Made by a program: the position numbers and the translations under genes. Shown one piece after another: positions 10,769 through 21,638 of a stretch of 64,000 bases of DNA (positions within the stretch are counted from its first letter, which is position 1; every line of letters starts with the position of its first letter). Origin of the DNA: Eurosta solidaginis (lineage: Eukaryota; Arthropoda; Insecta; Diptera; Tephritidae); NCBI RefSeq assembly GCF_040869045.1, contig NW_027136968.1, forward strand, positions 372,001 through 436,000, written 5' to 3'. The notes under the pieces were generated by a model, which did not search any database, was not told the DNA's origin, and was given only the letters and a program-made list of their open reading frames with translations.

Positions 10769-11232
10769 AGTGACGCCAACGGACCCAGCTGACATCCTGG
10801 AGCTGCTCCAAGAGTACAACCCGCCACAGGTTTAGAAGTCAACCCGGATCAAACCGAGCTTGTCCTCTCCACGAGGAGGTACAAAGTACCAAACCTTACA
10901 CCGCCAAGAATTGGGGGTACGTTCTTAGCGTTTAGCGATCAAGTAAAGTATTTGGGAGTCATTCTGGATAGGAAGCTTTTATGGAGTGACCATATAGTGG
11001 AGCGATCCAAGAAGGCAGCAGCAGAGCTGTTCACCTCCACGAGGGCAATTGGCACCTCCTGGGGATTCTCCCCTAAGGTGACCTACTGGATTTACACAGC
11101 CATTGTGCGACCGATTCTTCTTTATGGTGCCTTGGTCTGGTGGTTTGCACTAGCTAAAAGTACCTATCTTAAAATGCTTCAGCAGGTGCAACGGAGCTCG
11201 GAGCTCTGCATTACCGGGGCTGTCGGCTCTAC
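10769..11232 (+). pseudogene. LOA-type ORF1::RT internal-deletion chimera
   Basis: The sequence starts in ORF1 (VTPTDPADILELL, NPPQV). At about 10840 it jumps directly into the RT C-terminal region: EVNPDQTELVLSTRRYKVP, then VKYLGVILDRKLLWSDHI and TAIVRPILLYGALVWW. The endonuclease and the RT catalytic core are deleted. The right end switches to satellite at aaagattccgttac. Its 3' part is nearly identical to bases 1-144, which also run into satellite, so this is a repeated module. It is non-functional. Confidence 0.8.
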
Positions 11233-12382
11233 TAAAGATTCCGTTACATACATACATGGATACATAGATAGATACAGGGCAAGCTAATAAAAGCGTGTTA
11301 AAAAGGGCTCCAGTATGCTCTTTCGTAGATATGCCATGCATCCACTTCTATCATTAATAAAGGAATGCGTTTTTCGCATTATGTGCAGGGTTTCAAATCT
11401 ATGGCCATTTGGATTGACCTTATGTCCGTTAACTTTACGTCACCCCACCATCACATTATTGCATTTTCATCGAGCCTTGATACGTGTGCAAAGTTTAAAT
11501 CAAACTTATGGTCATTCAAAGTGTAATAAGGCGAATTGACCTTATAGCCGTTGACCTTATGCCACCACACCATCACATTAATGCATTGTCACCGAGCCTT
11601 GATACGTGTGCAAAGTTTCAATCAAACTTATGGCCATTCAAAGTGTTAATAAGGCCAATTGACCTTATGGCCATTGACCTTATGTCACCACACCATCACA
11701 TTAATGCATTTCCATCGGTCCTTGATACGTATGCAAAGTTTCAATCAAACTTATGGCCATTCAAAGTGGTAATAAGGCCAATTGACCTTATGGCCGTTGA
11801 TCATATATCACCACACCATCACATTAATGCATTGTCATCGAGCCTTGATACGTGTGTAAAGTTTCAATCAAACTTATGGCCATTCAAAATGGTAATAAGG
11901 CCAATTGACCATATGGCTGTTGACCTTATGCCACCACACCATCACATTAATGCATTGTCATCGGTCCTTGATACGTATGCAAAGTTTCAAGTTAATCAGA
12001 CTTCTAGAAACCGGTAAAAATTAAGCTCAAAGATTCCGTTACATAGATACAGGCCAAGGTAATAAAAGCGTGTTAATAAAGGAATGCTTTTTCGCATTAT
12101 GTGCAAGTTTTCAAATCTATGACCATTTGGGGTGGCCATAAGTTCAATTGACCATATATCCGTTAACCTTATGTTACCCCACCATCACACTATTGCATTG
12201 TCATCGAGCCTAGATACGTGTGCACAGTTTCAATCAAACTTATGGCCATTCAAAGTGGTAATAAGGCAAATTGACCTAATTGGCGTTGACCTTATGTCAC
12301 CACACCATCCCATTAATGCATTGTCATCGAGCTTTGATACGTGTGCAAAGTTTCAATCAAACTTATGGCCATTCAAAGTGGT
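11233..12382 (+). repeat. 123-bp higher-order satellite, array 4
   Basis: Leader at about 11295, then monomers, a linker near 11995-12075, and more monomers. The last monomer is cut at ttcaaagtgg, where an LTR-like sequence (tgtttcggcccgaagcct) begins at 12383. Confidence 0.92.
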
Positions 12383-12884
12383 TGTTTCGGCCCGAAGCCT
12401 GAATTGTTAACTTTCGCCACACTAATAGCACCCTATTGTCGACAACTAGTTCGCCCAAATGCATGTATATGGGTACATAGGTAGGGTTATGTTGTCCGCA
12501 CACATATACATGTATGCCGGTACAACTGTGTGGGGAAGCTTCCCCTTAAAACGGGAGACTTTTCCCGCGGTTCCACGGTTGTCCTCGACAAGGCAACCGT
12601 CCTTGTCATCTTGGGGATACATTACGCGTGCCACTTTCAACGTCAACATACACTCAACACTTTTCATCCATATATCTTGGTGATACAAGCATTTATTATA
12701 ACTCTTCGTGGTGTTACACACTTGGTGGTATTGTTGCAGTTTTTTGGTGATACGCGTTTTCCACGTTACTCAACAATTTTCAAAAAAAATCATCTTGGTG
12801 ATACATTACTGGTGGTACTTAACATCATCCACATATACTCAACACTTGGTATATACACGCGCATTCACTACAAACTTCACGCAG
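12383..12884 (+). mobile_element. LTR-like sequence, probably the 5' end of the BEL/Pao element
   Basis: The first 220 bp (tgtttcggcccgaagcct to gacaaggcaaccgtcc) match the first part of the LTR at 62562-62972. The sequences diverge after 12602. The remainder is non-coding with repeated cttggtgatac motifs. It is interrupted at 12885 by LOA-2 copy A, and the flank resumes at 18441 ahead of BEL/Pao pol, so LTR and pol were probably one element. The LTR end is not identifiable. Confidence 0.5.
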
Positions 12885-12897
12885 CTACGCACGTAAG
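12885..12897 (+). repeat. Target-site duplication, 5' side of LOA-2 copy A
   Basis: ctacgcacgtaag here and ctacatacgtaag at 18428-18440 agree in 11 of 13 positions. The duplication starts with ctac, the same unit as the LINE tail. Confidence 0.65.
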
Positions 12898-12898
12898 A

Positions 12899-13055
12899 CC
12901 CTCACTAGGGTAGGTACCTTGTCGTTGGTGTGAGGGCTTAGCCGAACTCCATAGCGCCCGACTATGAGGCGGAGGTGTTTAGGACTGTCATCTACGCCGT
13001 TTCGCCTCATACGAGGGCGGCGGGATGTCGGTGACCAAGAACTGCCAACCCCCTA
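12899..13055 (+). ncRNA. Candidate HDV-like self-cleaving ribozyme at LOA-2 copy A 5' end
   Basis: The first seven bases, ccctcac (12899-12905), pair with gtgaggg (12930-12936) as P1. Immediately before that 3' strand lies ggt (12927-12929), pairing with acc (12916-12918) around an 8-nt loop as P3. taggg (12906-12910) can pair with cccta (13051-13055) as P2, and ccaa just upstream fits the CNRA of J4/2. P4 is not convincingly resolved. HDV-like ribozymes are known at the 5' ends of R2, RTE and some LOA-clade LINEs. Confidence 0.4.
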
Positions 13056-13272
13056 TTCCAGGGTGTTATGCGGACCGTGTCTATTGGACGATTTGCAGCC
13101 AGGGGATAAATTCGGCTGTATTCGAAAGGAGCCTTACCGATACCGGGCCACCTCGGGAAGCATTAATGACCTTACCACAGTAAGGGGCGCTGCTGTGGCG
13201 GGCGGTTCTTTCCCCGTATATAATACTGGACCGCTGAGCCCGCCTTGTCGGGCAGGTGGTCGTACGACCAAG

Positions 13273-14876
13273 ATGAGCGACTCATTACCTAATTGTAATA
13301 AAAACGATGTAAAGAAGAGGACTGTGTCGCAATCCAAGGATGACAAATACGAATTAAGCGATGCGTCGTACTCGGGGAGCGAGAGTAGTGCTGATTCAAT
13401 GAACTCCGTGTTGGAGAAGCACACAAATGAAAACGTAGTAGAAGAGTGGAGAAGGGTACCGAGCAGAGGAAGTAAAAAGCAGCTATCTCGCAGTACCGTG
13501 CAGCACTAAGAATTGTACAACGCTTGGGAGCAGTGGTCGACCCAACAGAAGTGGAGATCGAGCGCTTGGAATGGGCCCATGAAGCGGTAGAAGTAGGTCG
13601 AAGGCAGTTCAAAAGGTTTGCTGCGAGAAACCCTCGGTTCTACAACCGGTACGAGGAGGAAGAAGCGTTGAATGGCAGAATGAAGAGGCAACGTTCGGCG
13701 GAAGGCGACAAGCCTGCTTTCAAGAGGCAGAAAGCACCCAGTCCTAGAGCCGCGAGGCAGGGCAGTCGCATAGACAAGACAAGTAGGCCCAAAGCTGCAA
13801 GAGAAATGGGCTCCAATAGCGAGGTAGCAACTACCTCGAAAGCTGCGAGTCAGAGGGAAGTTCCAATTAAGGAAATATGAGATAAGCCAAAAGGAGATAA
13901 CGCTAAGACTCCGGCTTTCTCGGAGGCGCTAAAGGGAGTTAACGCTAAGACTCCGGCTTTCTCGGAGGTGCCAAAGGGAGATAACACTAAGGCCCTGCTT
14001 TTCCCTAGAAAATGAGTGATGTGGCAAAGCAGTCACTGTGTGGCGCTGGTTGATCGTAGCAGTCCTTTCGGACAAATGACTATTGAAAGGTGGAGATCTG
14101 TGGAAAGGGAGCTTATTAGCTTAATGCTTAAGATGATGCGTGAACAACCAAGTAAGCCCCTTCCAACCTTTGATTCGGGGGGATGGTATAATGGTGTGAA
14201 GATGATAGCTTGCGACAACATCGCGAGCTTACGGTGGCTGGAGGAAGTGGTTCCAAACCTCCAAAGGCAAGGCACGAACGTGCGGTTTGAGGTGGTGGAT
14301 AAAGCGCAAATCCCCACGGTACAAAAAGGCAAGGTATGGATACCAAGCGTGATGAAGTCGGAGGATAAACTGCAACTTCTGCAGAATCAGAATCTGAACA
14401 TACCGACAAAGATTTGTAAAGTACTTACTGTATCTCGGCCTAACGTGGATGGTCAGTTCTACATCTTCCAAATAAACAAGCAGGCGGAGGATATTTTGTA
14501 CACGCAGCTTGGTAAAATGTCCTTTGACACTGGCAAAATTTACATGAGACTCAGGAAAAGAAGTCCCGAGGATAAAAACCCTAACACGCTAGAGGTGGGC
14601 GAAGTCGAAAAGGACTTCAAAAGCCTAAGGGGAAAAAGACAGGTGGAGGTCCCCGACGTCACCACGAACGTGCTAGAAGAGGACCAACCGCTAAATGGTG
14701 CTGTGACTCGCACAGAGGAACACCCGGCACAACAGTCACGAGAGGCTGAAGGGGGCCTCGAATACGCTAAACCAAAAGGGCAAGGGGAGGACGACGACGT
14801 CAAGAAGAAGGTGCTGGAGGGGGACAAACAGCCCAATGGTGCTGCGAGTCTTACAGATAAACCTCCAACACAGTAA
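13273..14876 (+). pseudogene. LOA-2 copy A ORF1, frameshifted
   Basis: The ATG at 13273 follows the palindrome ggtcgtacgacc. Compared with intact copy B ORF1 it has a frame change near 13488, a premature TGA near 13878 (tatgagataag against gtaggagataag) and further damage near 14000. Surviving blocks include SDASYSGSESSADSMNS, GRRQFKRFAARNPRF and the DUF4780-like segment FDSGGWYNGVKMIACDN. The short NAKTPAF-type repeats are also retained in shifted frames. Its last 41 nt overlap ORF2. Confidence 0.85.
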
Positions 14877-17800
14877 AGTGGCGTCGAGTGAACTCCTCCT
14901 AACCCTTGAGGAGGGTTTGTTTGACGTGGCGCTGATCCAGGAGCCGTGGCTCTCATCGGGAGGAAAGGTTTCTGGACTCAGCGCACGTGGGTTTGGCGTT
15001 TACTACACGCAAACGGAAGGACGGGTGCGAGCTGTAGTAATGGTAAGGAAACAGCTGCATTCATATATGCTGCCTAACTACAACACTGGGGATCTCGTAG
15101 CGGTGGCCGTTGAGCAAAAGAATAAGCAGGCAAATATCCTGGCGTCCTGATACATGGCCCATGCTGCGGAGGTTCCACCGATGGAGTGCAAAAGGCTAGT
15201 ACAGGAGGAAGGGCGCAAAGGGCGGTTGGTCATATGCGCAGATGCAAATGCGCACCACAATGCGTGGGGAGGAGCAGATACGAACAAGAGAGGCGAATCT
15301 CTGTTTTGTTACATCCTGCAAACCAATTTGCAGATAGCCAACAGCGGAAATGTCCCTACATACATTGGTCCAACATCCAGCAATGTTCTGGATATTACAT
15401 TGAGTTCCGAGCGTGATATATCAAGGTATGATTGGATGGTTCTTGCTAGACCATCCTTCTCCGACCATGCGTATATCAGCTTCAGCATCCCCCTAAAGAG
15501 GGTAGAGAAGGGAAGAACCTTTAGAAACCCTAGGTCAACGAACTGGACTAAATTCCAGAAACATGTAGAAACGAAACTGGGACAACCCAAAGAGGTTGCT
15601 AATGTAGAGGAACGGGAGGATTCGAATGAATTCCTAACAAGGACGCTTATGACTGCGTATAACAAAGCTTGCCCTCTAAGAAGATTCAGAGGAAAAGCAA
15701 AGCCGCCATGGTGGAGCAATGAGCTGGGTCTTCTAAGAAGACAAGTAAAAGAAATGTTTAAACTCGCAAAGACCGCGGAAAGCGAAGCGTGTCGGGACGA
15801 GTACAGGGATCTACTGAGGATCTATAAACGTGAAATTACCAGGGCGAAGAGAAACTCATGGAAAAGCTTTTGTACGGATATAGAGTGCTCCAGCGAATCA
15901 GCATGGTTGAAAAAAGTTCTAGCAAAGGGAAACATAGTCCAGGGACTAATAAAGAAAGAGAACGGGGAATGTTCACGTAATAGTGAGGAATACCCTGAGG
16001 TGCTTCTCGATACACATTTCCCATCGGGAGACGGTTTAGAAGAGCTAGCAGACATCACTAACACTTCGATCACGGAGCTAGTAGTGCCGGGCTTGGTGAC
16101 CGATACCAAGATCGAGTGGGCAGTGAAGACGTTTTGTAAGTTAAAATCGACGGGCCCAGATGGTATATTCCCGGCCATGCTACAAGTCTCAAGTAGGGCG
16201 GTCGTGGAATGGCTTAAAATAATATTTGATGGGTGCATAAGACTGAATCATGTACCGCACTCTTGGAGAACTGCTCGTGTAGCTTTTCTACCAAAGGCGG
16301 GCAAGATCGGTCACGTGTATCCCAAAGACTATAGACCCATTAGCTTAACATCATTTCTGCTCAAAACCTGTGAGAGGCTGATTGATGAGTACATAAAATC
16401 CAACGTGGATGAAAAACTGCTCTCCACAACACAGCATGCGTACAAGTCGGTAGACACCGCATTGCATAGGGTGGTAATAAGCAAAGAGAAATCCCTGGAA
16501 TATAAGGAGTATGCTCTTGGATTCTTCTTGGACATTGCCGGGGCTTTCAATATTGTTGCAAAATGGGCGATTATGGATGGTCTTTATTACATTAAAGTAC
16601 ATCCTGCCTTAATCAGATGCATCGGCTGCATGTTAAATTGCAGAAAGACTACATCACAATGGGGATTGTACGAGGCCACGAAATCAGTGGACAGGACGCA
16701 CGCCGCAGGGAGGGGTGCTATCACCTCTGCTGTGGACGCTGGTCATCAACCAACTGCTCAGGCAATTCTATGAAGGACTCGTAAAATTTACGGCTTACGC
16801 AGATGAAGTTGCAATTGTCATAAGTGGAAAGTGCCTTCCAACGATTAGTTCTTTGACGGTTCGGGCGCTTCGGGATATTCATACCTGGGCATCTAATGTC
16901 GGGTTGAAAGTCAATGCGGAGAAGACGGATATGGTCTTGTTTACAAAGAGGTACAAGGTCCCAAATTGGACCAGGCCTAAGAGGAGGGGTGATCTTACAG
17001 GAGAAACCTTACACAAAATATCTAGGAATCATCCTAGACAGTAAGCTGTCATGGAAGCTCAACGTGGAGAAGAGGGTCAAGAAGGCCTCAACGGCACTCT
17101 ATGCATGTAAAAGAAAGCAGGGGTGTACGTGGGGCTTATCGCCCTTTCTTTCTCATTGGGTCTTTACAGCGATTGTAAGCCCTATTCTATACTATGGAGT
17201 TCTTGTTTGGTGGAAAGCCACACAAAAAACAACATACCTCAAAAAATTAGAGGGGGATGCAGACTATCGATGCTTAGCATTACGGTAGCCCTGAAAACAA
17301 CCCCGACGGCTGCACTTTATGCCATTCTGCACATCCCACCTGTAGACCTGGTAGCAAAGAACAAAGCGTTAACGACCGCAACCAGGCTCGGTGCTTCGGG
17401 GCAGCTTGAGCGCCGACCATATGGCCATAGTAGTATAGCGTCATCAATCGCAAGACGAACAGACTACATGATTCCCTATCTGCGCTTCGAGGGAGATCTT
17501 AAGGCCACAATAGAGGTGGACGGTTGGCGCAAGGGTGTGCAAATGGCGGGCGAGGCGATACATGTGTACACCGATGGTTCCAAAGTAGTGGAAGGAGCAG
17601 GGTCTGCGGTATACTGCGCTGATCCGGAAATAAGCAGATCCTACAGGCTGCCGGATAACTGTAGCGTTTTCCAAGCGGAAATACGAGCCGTAACCAAAGC
17701 AGTAGAAACCCTGGAAGAGAATAGCTTAAGTTGCAACCGTGTTAACTTTTATATTGACAGTCAAGCAGCAATTAAGGCAATAATCTCGCATAGCACAGCA

Positions 17801-18325
17801 CCTAAATGCGTGTTAGAGTGTAAGCAGTCTCTGGAGAGAATTGGGACAGGGAGAAACATACATCTATATTGGGTCCCAGGGCATATGGGAACAGATGGGA
17901 ATGAAAAAGCGGACGAACTAGCTAAAAAGGGCGCATCCCTTGAAGCTTGCTCAGTAGATGTCCCAATTAGATTGGGCGAGATTAAGCAAAGGCGAGAGGT
18001 GCACATGATCGCCCAAGTGGGAAAGGCGTGGGTTCAAGCGCGGGGCTGTAAAGTGTCGAAGATTATGTGTAGGTCTTACAATCTGGCGTCACATGCCTTT
18101 AAATTAGGCTTGGTCAGTGATAGCAGATGTAGAAAGTGGGGGTTGGAGGAGGAAACGATCGAGCACGTTCTGTGCTCGTGCTCTGCACTTGCCAGGCTAA
18201 GACTCCGGCCATTAGGAGTGATACCGCTGTCAGATCTAGAAGCAGCAAGTGGCTTAAGTCCTATGAAGCTTCTAGTATTTGCCAAGAGCACGGAGTTATT
18301 TTATAACATAGGTCCCGGTTTTTGA
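14836..18325 (+). pseudogene. LOA-2 copy A ORF2 (endonuclease, RT, RNase H), broken
   Basis: Starts at ATG 14836 with VLRVLQINLQHSKVAS. Endonuclease motifs are VALIQEPWLSS, ADANAHHNAWGG and SDHAYISF. A TGA near 15150 replaces the TGC seen in copy B. RT runs about 16080-17000 with GPDGIFPAML, YRPISLTSFLL and YADEV, where the fourth catalytic position reads E. The 9-bp loss removes TKGK. Frame changes occur near 16698, 16985 and 17258. RNase H has YTDGSK, FQAEI, IDSQAAIKA and YWVPGHMGTDGNEKADELAK. The C-terminal CCHC-like SRCRKWGLEEETIEHVLCSC has Trp in place of the second Cys. It ends at 18325. Confidence 0.87.
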
Positions 18326-18427
18326 TAGGGTTTTTCAGTTTGGTCGTTAAAACAAACTTCTGGTAACACTACGGACTCAATCAATCTATGTGAGGTTCTC
18401 ATGGACCGGCCAGTCCAACCTACCTAC

Positions 18428-18440
18428 CTACATACGTAAG
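18428..18440 (+). repeat. Target-site duplication, 3' side of LOA-2 copy A
   Basis: ctacatacgtaag, partner of 12885-12897. It merges with the CTAC tail of the element, so the exact border is ambiguous by up to four bases. Confidence 0.65.
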
Positions 18441-18779
18441 TTTATATATTTCTTGCCACTTTTCTTGTTTGGTCATTTTTGAGGTTAATTTTTATTTAAA
18501 AAAGTGCCACGAGTGTTCCGAAAATCATAACCGTGAAAAGTGAAAATTACCAGTGGTTATCTGCGCGATAGAGTGCGTTAATTTCTTTTTCTGCAAACGA
18601 AAAACCCGTGTGAAACTGCCCCCCGTGTGTCGATCCGAATAATCCAACGACCACAATAAGGTATATAAGGGTAACATAACCCCACTTTTGTGTTTAAAGC
18701 ACCAATTATTTTGTTTAAATCGCGTTACGTTGGTGGTGCACAAATTTAGAAAATATATATCCACTCACGCGCGCAATAG

Positions 18780-19639
18780 CAACCCACCTAAAGACGCGGA
18801 TAATATCCCTTCAACTTCAGCACAGGCACAAAAAAGACAGGAATCATGTCATGCTAATTCCAGCACAGGCATGCTATTAGGAACTGCTCGCGTACACATT
18901 CATCATAATGGTACCGACTTCTCCGCGTCGGCACTAATTGGTTCATGGTCTGAATGCTCTTTCATGACAGAAAGACTAAAACGCAGAATCAATTTGCCGG
19001 CAAGGAAAATGCATGCCCAAGTTTCAGGCATCACCAACGCAGTATCTGCGCAAGTGAAAGAGGCATCCACCATCGAGCTACGTTCCCCAGTGGATCCATG
19101 CTTCAGCTTGACTACTCCGGTTCTTATTTTAGCCAAGCTTACTGGAAATCTGTCATCCTGCCATATCAACACAATGACTATGCAGGCATTCCAAGATTTG
19201 GTTTTGGCAGACAAGAGGTTCTACGTCAACGAAGGTGTAGACCTCATACTTGGCGGAGACATATATCCCAAAATTATATTGAGCGGTCTGAAAAAGAATG
19301 TAATTAATACACTTTTGGCCCAAGAGACAGTGCTCGGTTGGATACTAACCGGTCGCATCGAAGTACCGAGTCCAACGAAGGGCATGGTGTCATTTTACAA
19401 CGAGGTTGCGTTCGACAACCAACTAAAAGCATTCTGGGAGTTAGAAAATTTGCCAAAAGGCAAAAGCATTAATGCGGATGACGCATATTTCGAAAAACTT
19501 TACAGAGAAACAACCAAAAGAAATGAAGATGGGAGGTACATCGTATCTCTCCCATTCAAGCAAGGTTACTCAGAACAGTTAAGTTAAGGAGGATCTCTTA
19601 AGCGCGCATGCTCGGAATATTTTCGAAACGAATCTCGGT
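18780..19639 (+). pseudogene. BEL/Pao pol, part 1: DUF1758 protease and start of RT
   Basis: Reads GMLLGTARVHIHHNG, then SALIGSWSECSFMTERL, ISG-like spacing, VDLILGGDIYPKIIL and TVLGWILTGRI. These are the landmarks of the DUF1758 retropepsin-like domain, in which the LLD(S/T)G loop normally supplies the catalytic Asp. Here that loop reads ALIGSWS, so the Asp is lost. It is followed by FWELENLPKG and DGRYIVSLPFK, the conserved entry to BEL/Pao RT. A TAA near 19585 interrupts the frame, which otherwise continues to the TTAA where piggyBac sits. The other half begins at 21639 in the same open sense. Confidence 0.8.
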
Positions 19640-19642
19640 TAA

Positions 19643-19708
19643 CCCTAGAACACACACCCAGAAAATACCACGTAAACACACACCCGGGATACGTTTGTAC
19701 CCGGGACC
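19643..19708 (+). repeat. piggyBac 5' terminal and subterminal inverted repeat
   Basis: Terminal ccctagaacacacaccc is followed by an internal block with cacccgggatacgtttgtac. Its inverted partner lies near 21424-21460 (gtacaaacgtatcccgggtg), and the 3' end at 21600-21634 holds a second, diverged inverted copy (ggatacatttgtacccgag). Confidence 0.82.
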
Positions 19709-20225
19709 TTATTTTGCGGTTTTTTTAATGCTTATTCAACAGATTTCTCTGATTTTTTTTTGAAATGTATATTTTAATATATAGCAAGTATTTTGTCTTT
19801 TGTTTCATTCGAATACTCCTACTGGTTCCAGAGATATGGGCAAATAAAGTCAGGACATGCAACAGTGGATTTTTGTTTTTGTTGTTGTCCTGATAAATGC
19901 AAAACAAAATAATATAATTTATAATAATATGCTTGTAGAGTAACAACGAATACACATTTTGGTTTTTATTTCATTGAAATATTCTATCTGGTTCAAAAGA
20001 TATGTGCAAAAAGGTCGCGCAAGGTATGGGTACGTAGGTAGCAAATACACTGTTATAACTGGTTTTTGTATTTTATATGCAGCTGCAAGGGTTGTTTTCA
20101 CACGAGGTTTTGTTATAAATGCTGCCTGTTGATATATTCATTATTGTTTTGATGCTCAAATATGTAAGAAGTGAAAATATAAGTGAAAATAAATATAACT
20201 GAAACTATAAATAACTGGATACGAC

Positions 20226-21288
20226 ATGACTTCAAGAAGAAACGAATATTTATCAAAAGCAGCATATAGAAGGTAAAAAATGTAAAATAAGCAACAATGT
20301 AAACATATACTAATTTTTTTATTATGCAGACTAACTGAGGAACAGCGAGAATCATATATACAATCTTTATTTGATGAAATTTGTTACGATGACGCTCCCT
20401 ATGACTTTGACTCAGTAGATGAAGAAGAAATTCAATTTAATGACATTGAAATTGCTGATGACGATGCTGAAGTTTCGCAAAGTGCCGCAGAAGTATTACC
20501 TGATTATGCGGACTATGAGGATGATGAAGAAGACGATGAACAAGTAGAAGAAAATAATGATTTATCTGCTAGTGGCAAAAAATTTGTTGCACGTGATGGT
20601 ACTGAGTGGATGAAAGAACCAAATGTAAGTCGTCAGGTACTCGGACAAAATATTATAAGAGAAAGTTCTGGACCAGCTGGATGCACTGAAATTTTGTCAA
20701 TAGAGCAAACATTCAAATGTTTCATGAACGTTGAAATGGCTGATATAATTATGCGCCACACAAATAAGTTAGCAAAAGAAACTTATAATGCTTACAAAAA
20801 TGCGCATCGAAACACAACTCCTAAGTCATGAACGCCTGTGTCAATAACAGAGTTGTATGCATTTTTTGGCATACTTATTATGACTGGTGCGAACCATAGC
20901 AATGGAGAACATGTTCGAGATTTATGGAGCGTCAAAAACTATCCTTTATATCGCGCCACAATGGGAGTCAACCGTTTCTGTTCGATATTATATGCCCATT
21001 ATTGAAGCCAGAGCCATAAATCGTCAAGTGACGCGAAATTTTTCGACTAAAATTGCTATTGAAGCATATTTCAACCGACCGCTGGAATCAATGGTGTCAA
21101 CAGCAGCATCAACATCTGCCGCAGCGCGCACGCCAAAACCTGTGTCCGGATCTTGCTATTTATGTTACGCACAAAAGGAAAAACGCCGTAGAAAAACCAG
21201 AAAGCTGTGCGCCAAATGTAAGAAGCCAATGTGTCTTGTACATTCGGTCACATCAACAAATTGCTCTATTTGCCATGATTTTCCTTAG
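20226..21288 (+). pseudogene. piggyBac transposase, catalytic core deleted
   Basis: Exon 1 starts at ATG 20226 (MTSRRNEYLSKAAYR). A 57-bp intron with GT at 20273 and AG at 20329 leads to exon 2. Exon 2 has the acidic N-terminal segment usual in this family, then EWMKEPNVSRQ and a DDE_Tnp_1_7-type start. A TGA at 20829-20831 interrupts it, in a context where Trp would fit (TPK-stop-TPVSITELYAFFGI). After GVNRFCSIL (near 20985) the sequence jumps to the C-terminus, removing roughly the DDD catalytic domain. The tail keeps the Cys-rich domain (SCYLCYAQKEKRRRK, CAKCKKPMC, CSICHD). The intron is predicted from splice sites only. Confidence 0.85.
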
Positions 21289-21638
21289 ATATAAGATGCA
21301 TTTTTATAATTTTTATAATAAAAGTCAATAATATAATGTGTGAAATGAATATTTTTAATTCTTCAAATAAAAAAATAATATAAAAAATGTTTTTTTTTTG
21401 ATTATTATGAGAATTTTTACTATTGGGGTACAAACGTATCCCGGGTGTATGTTTACGTATATAATGTGTTTGGAAGGCTGTAGCTCCTGAACCAATGGTC
21501 CGATCTGGTTCAAATTTTGAATTTGAACTCAAAACTAAATAATCAATAACAATACTCTAGGTATAGCAGTTGAAAAGTTAAAACACTTCAAAGTTGATAC
21601 TGGATACATTTGTACCCGAGTGTGTGTTCTAGGGTTAA

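Larger units (their letters stand above)
12898..18427 (+). mobile_element. LOA-2 copy A: near full-length LOA-type LINE, decayed
   Basis: About 5.5 kb, with the same 5' start (ccctcactaggg) as copy B at 49319. It carries a 5' leader, ORF1, overlapping ORF2, a roughly 100-bp 3' UTR and a (CTAC)n tail instead of poly(A). A 13-bp imperfect target duplication flanks it. Relative to copy B it has lost 78 bp in the region after RNase H (near 18083) and 9 bp in RT (near 16446). Copies A and B share two frame disruptions in ORF2. It is inserted in the leader of the BEL/Pao element. Confidence 0.88.
19643..21634 (+). mobile_element. Internally deleted piggyBac element with TTAA target duplication
   Basis: TTAA at 19639-19642 and again at 21635-21638 flanks ccctagaacacacac and its inverted copy gtgtgtgttctaggg, the canonical piggyBac end sequence. 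Joining the flanks restores a BEL/Pao reading (SRL to NPDLGKEY). The length is 1992 bp. A transposase 5' part and C-terminal Cys-rich domain remain, but the catalytic centre is deleted. It is a non-autonomous copy that could only move with a helper. Confidence 0.92.
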
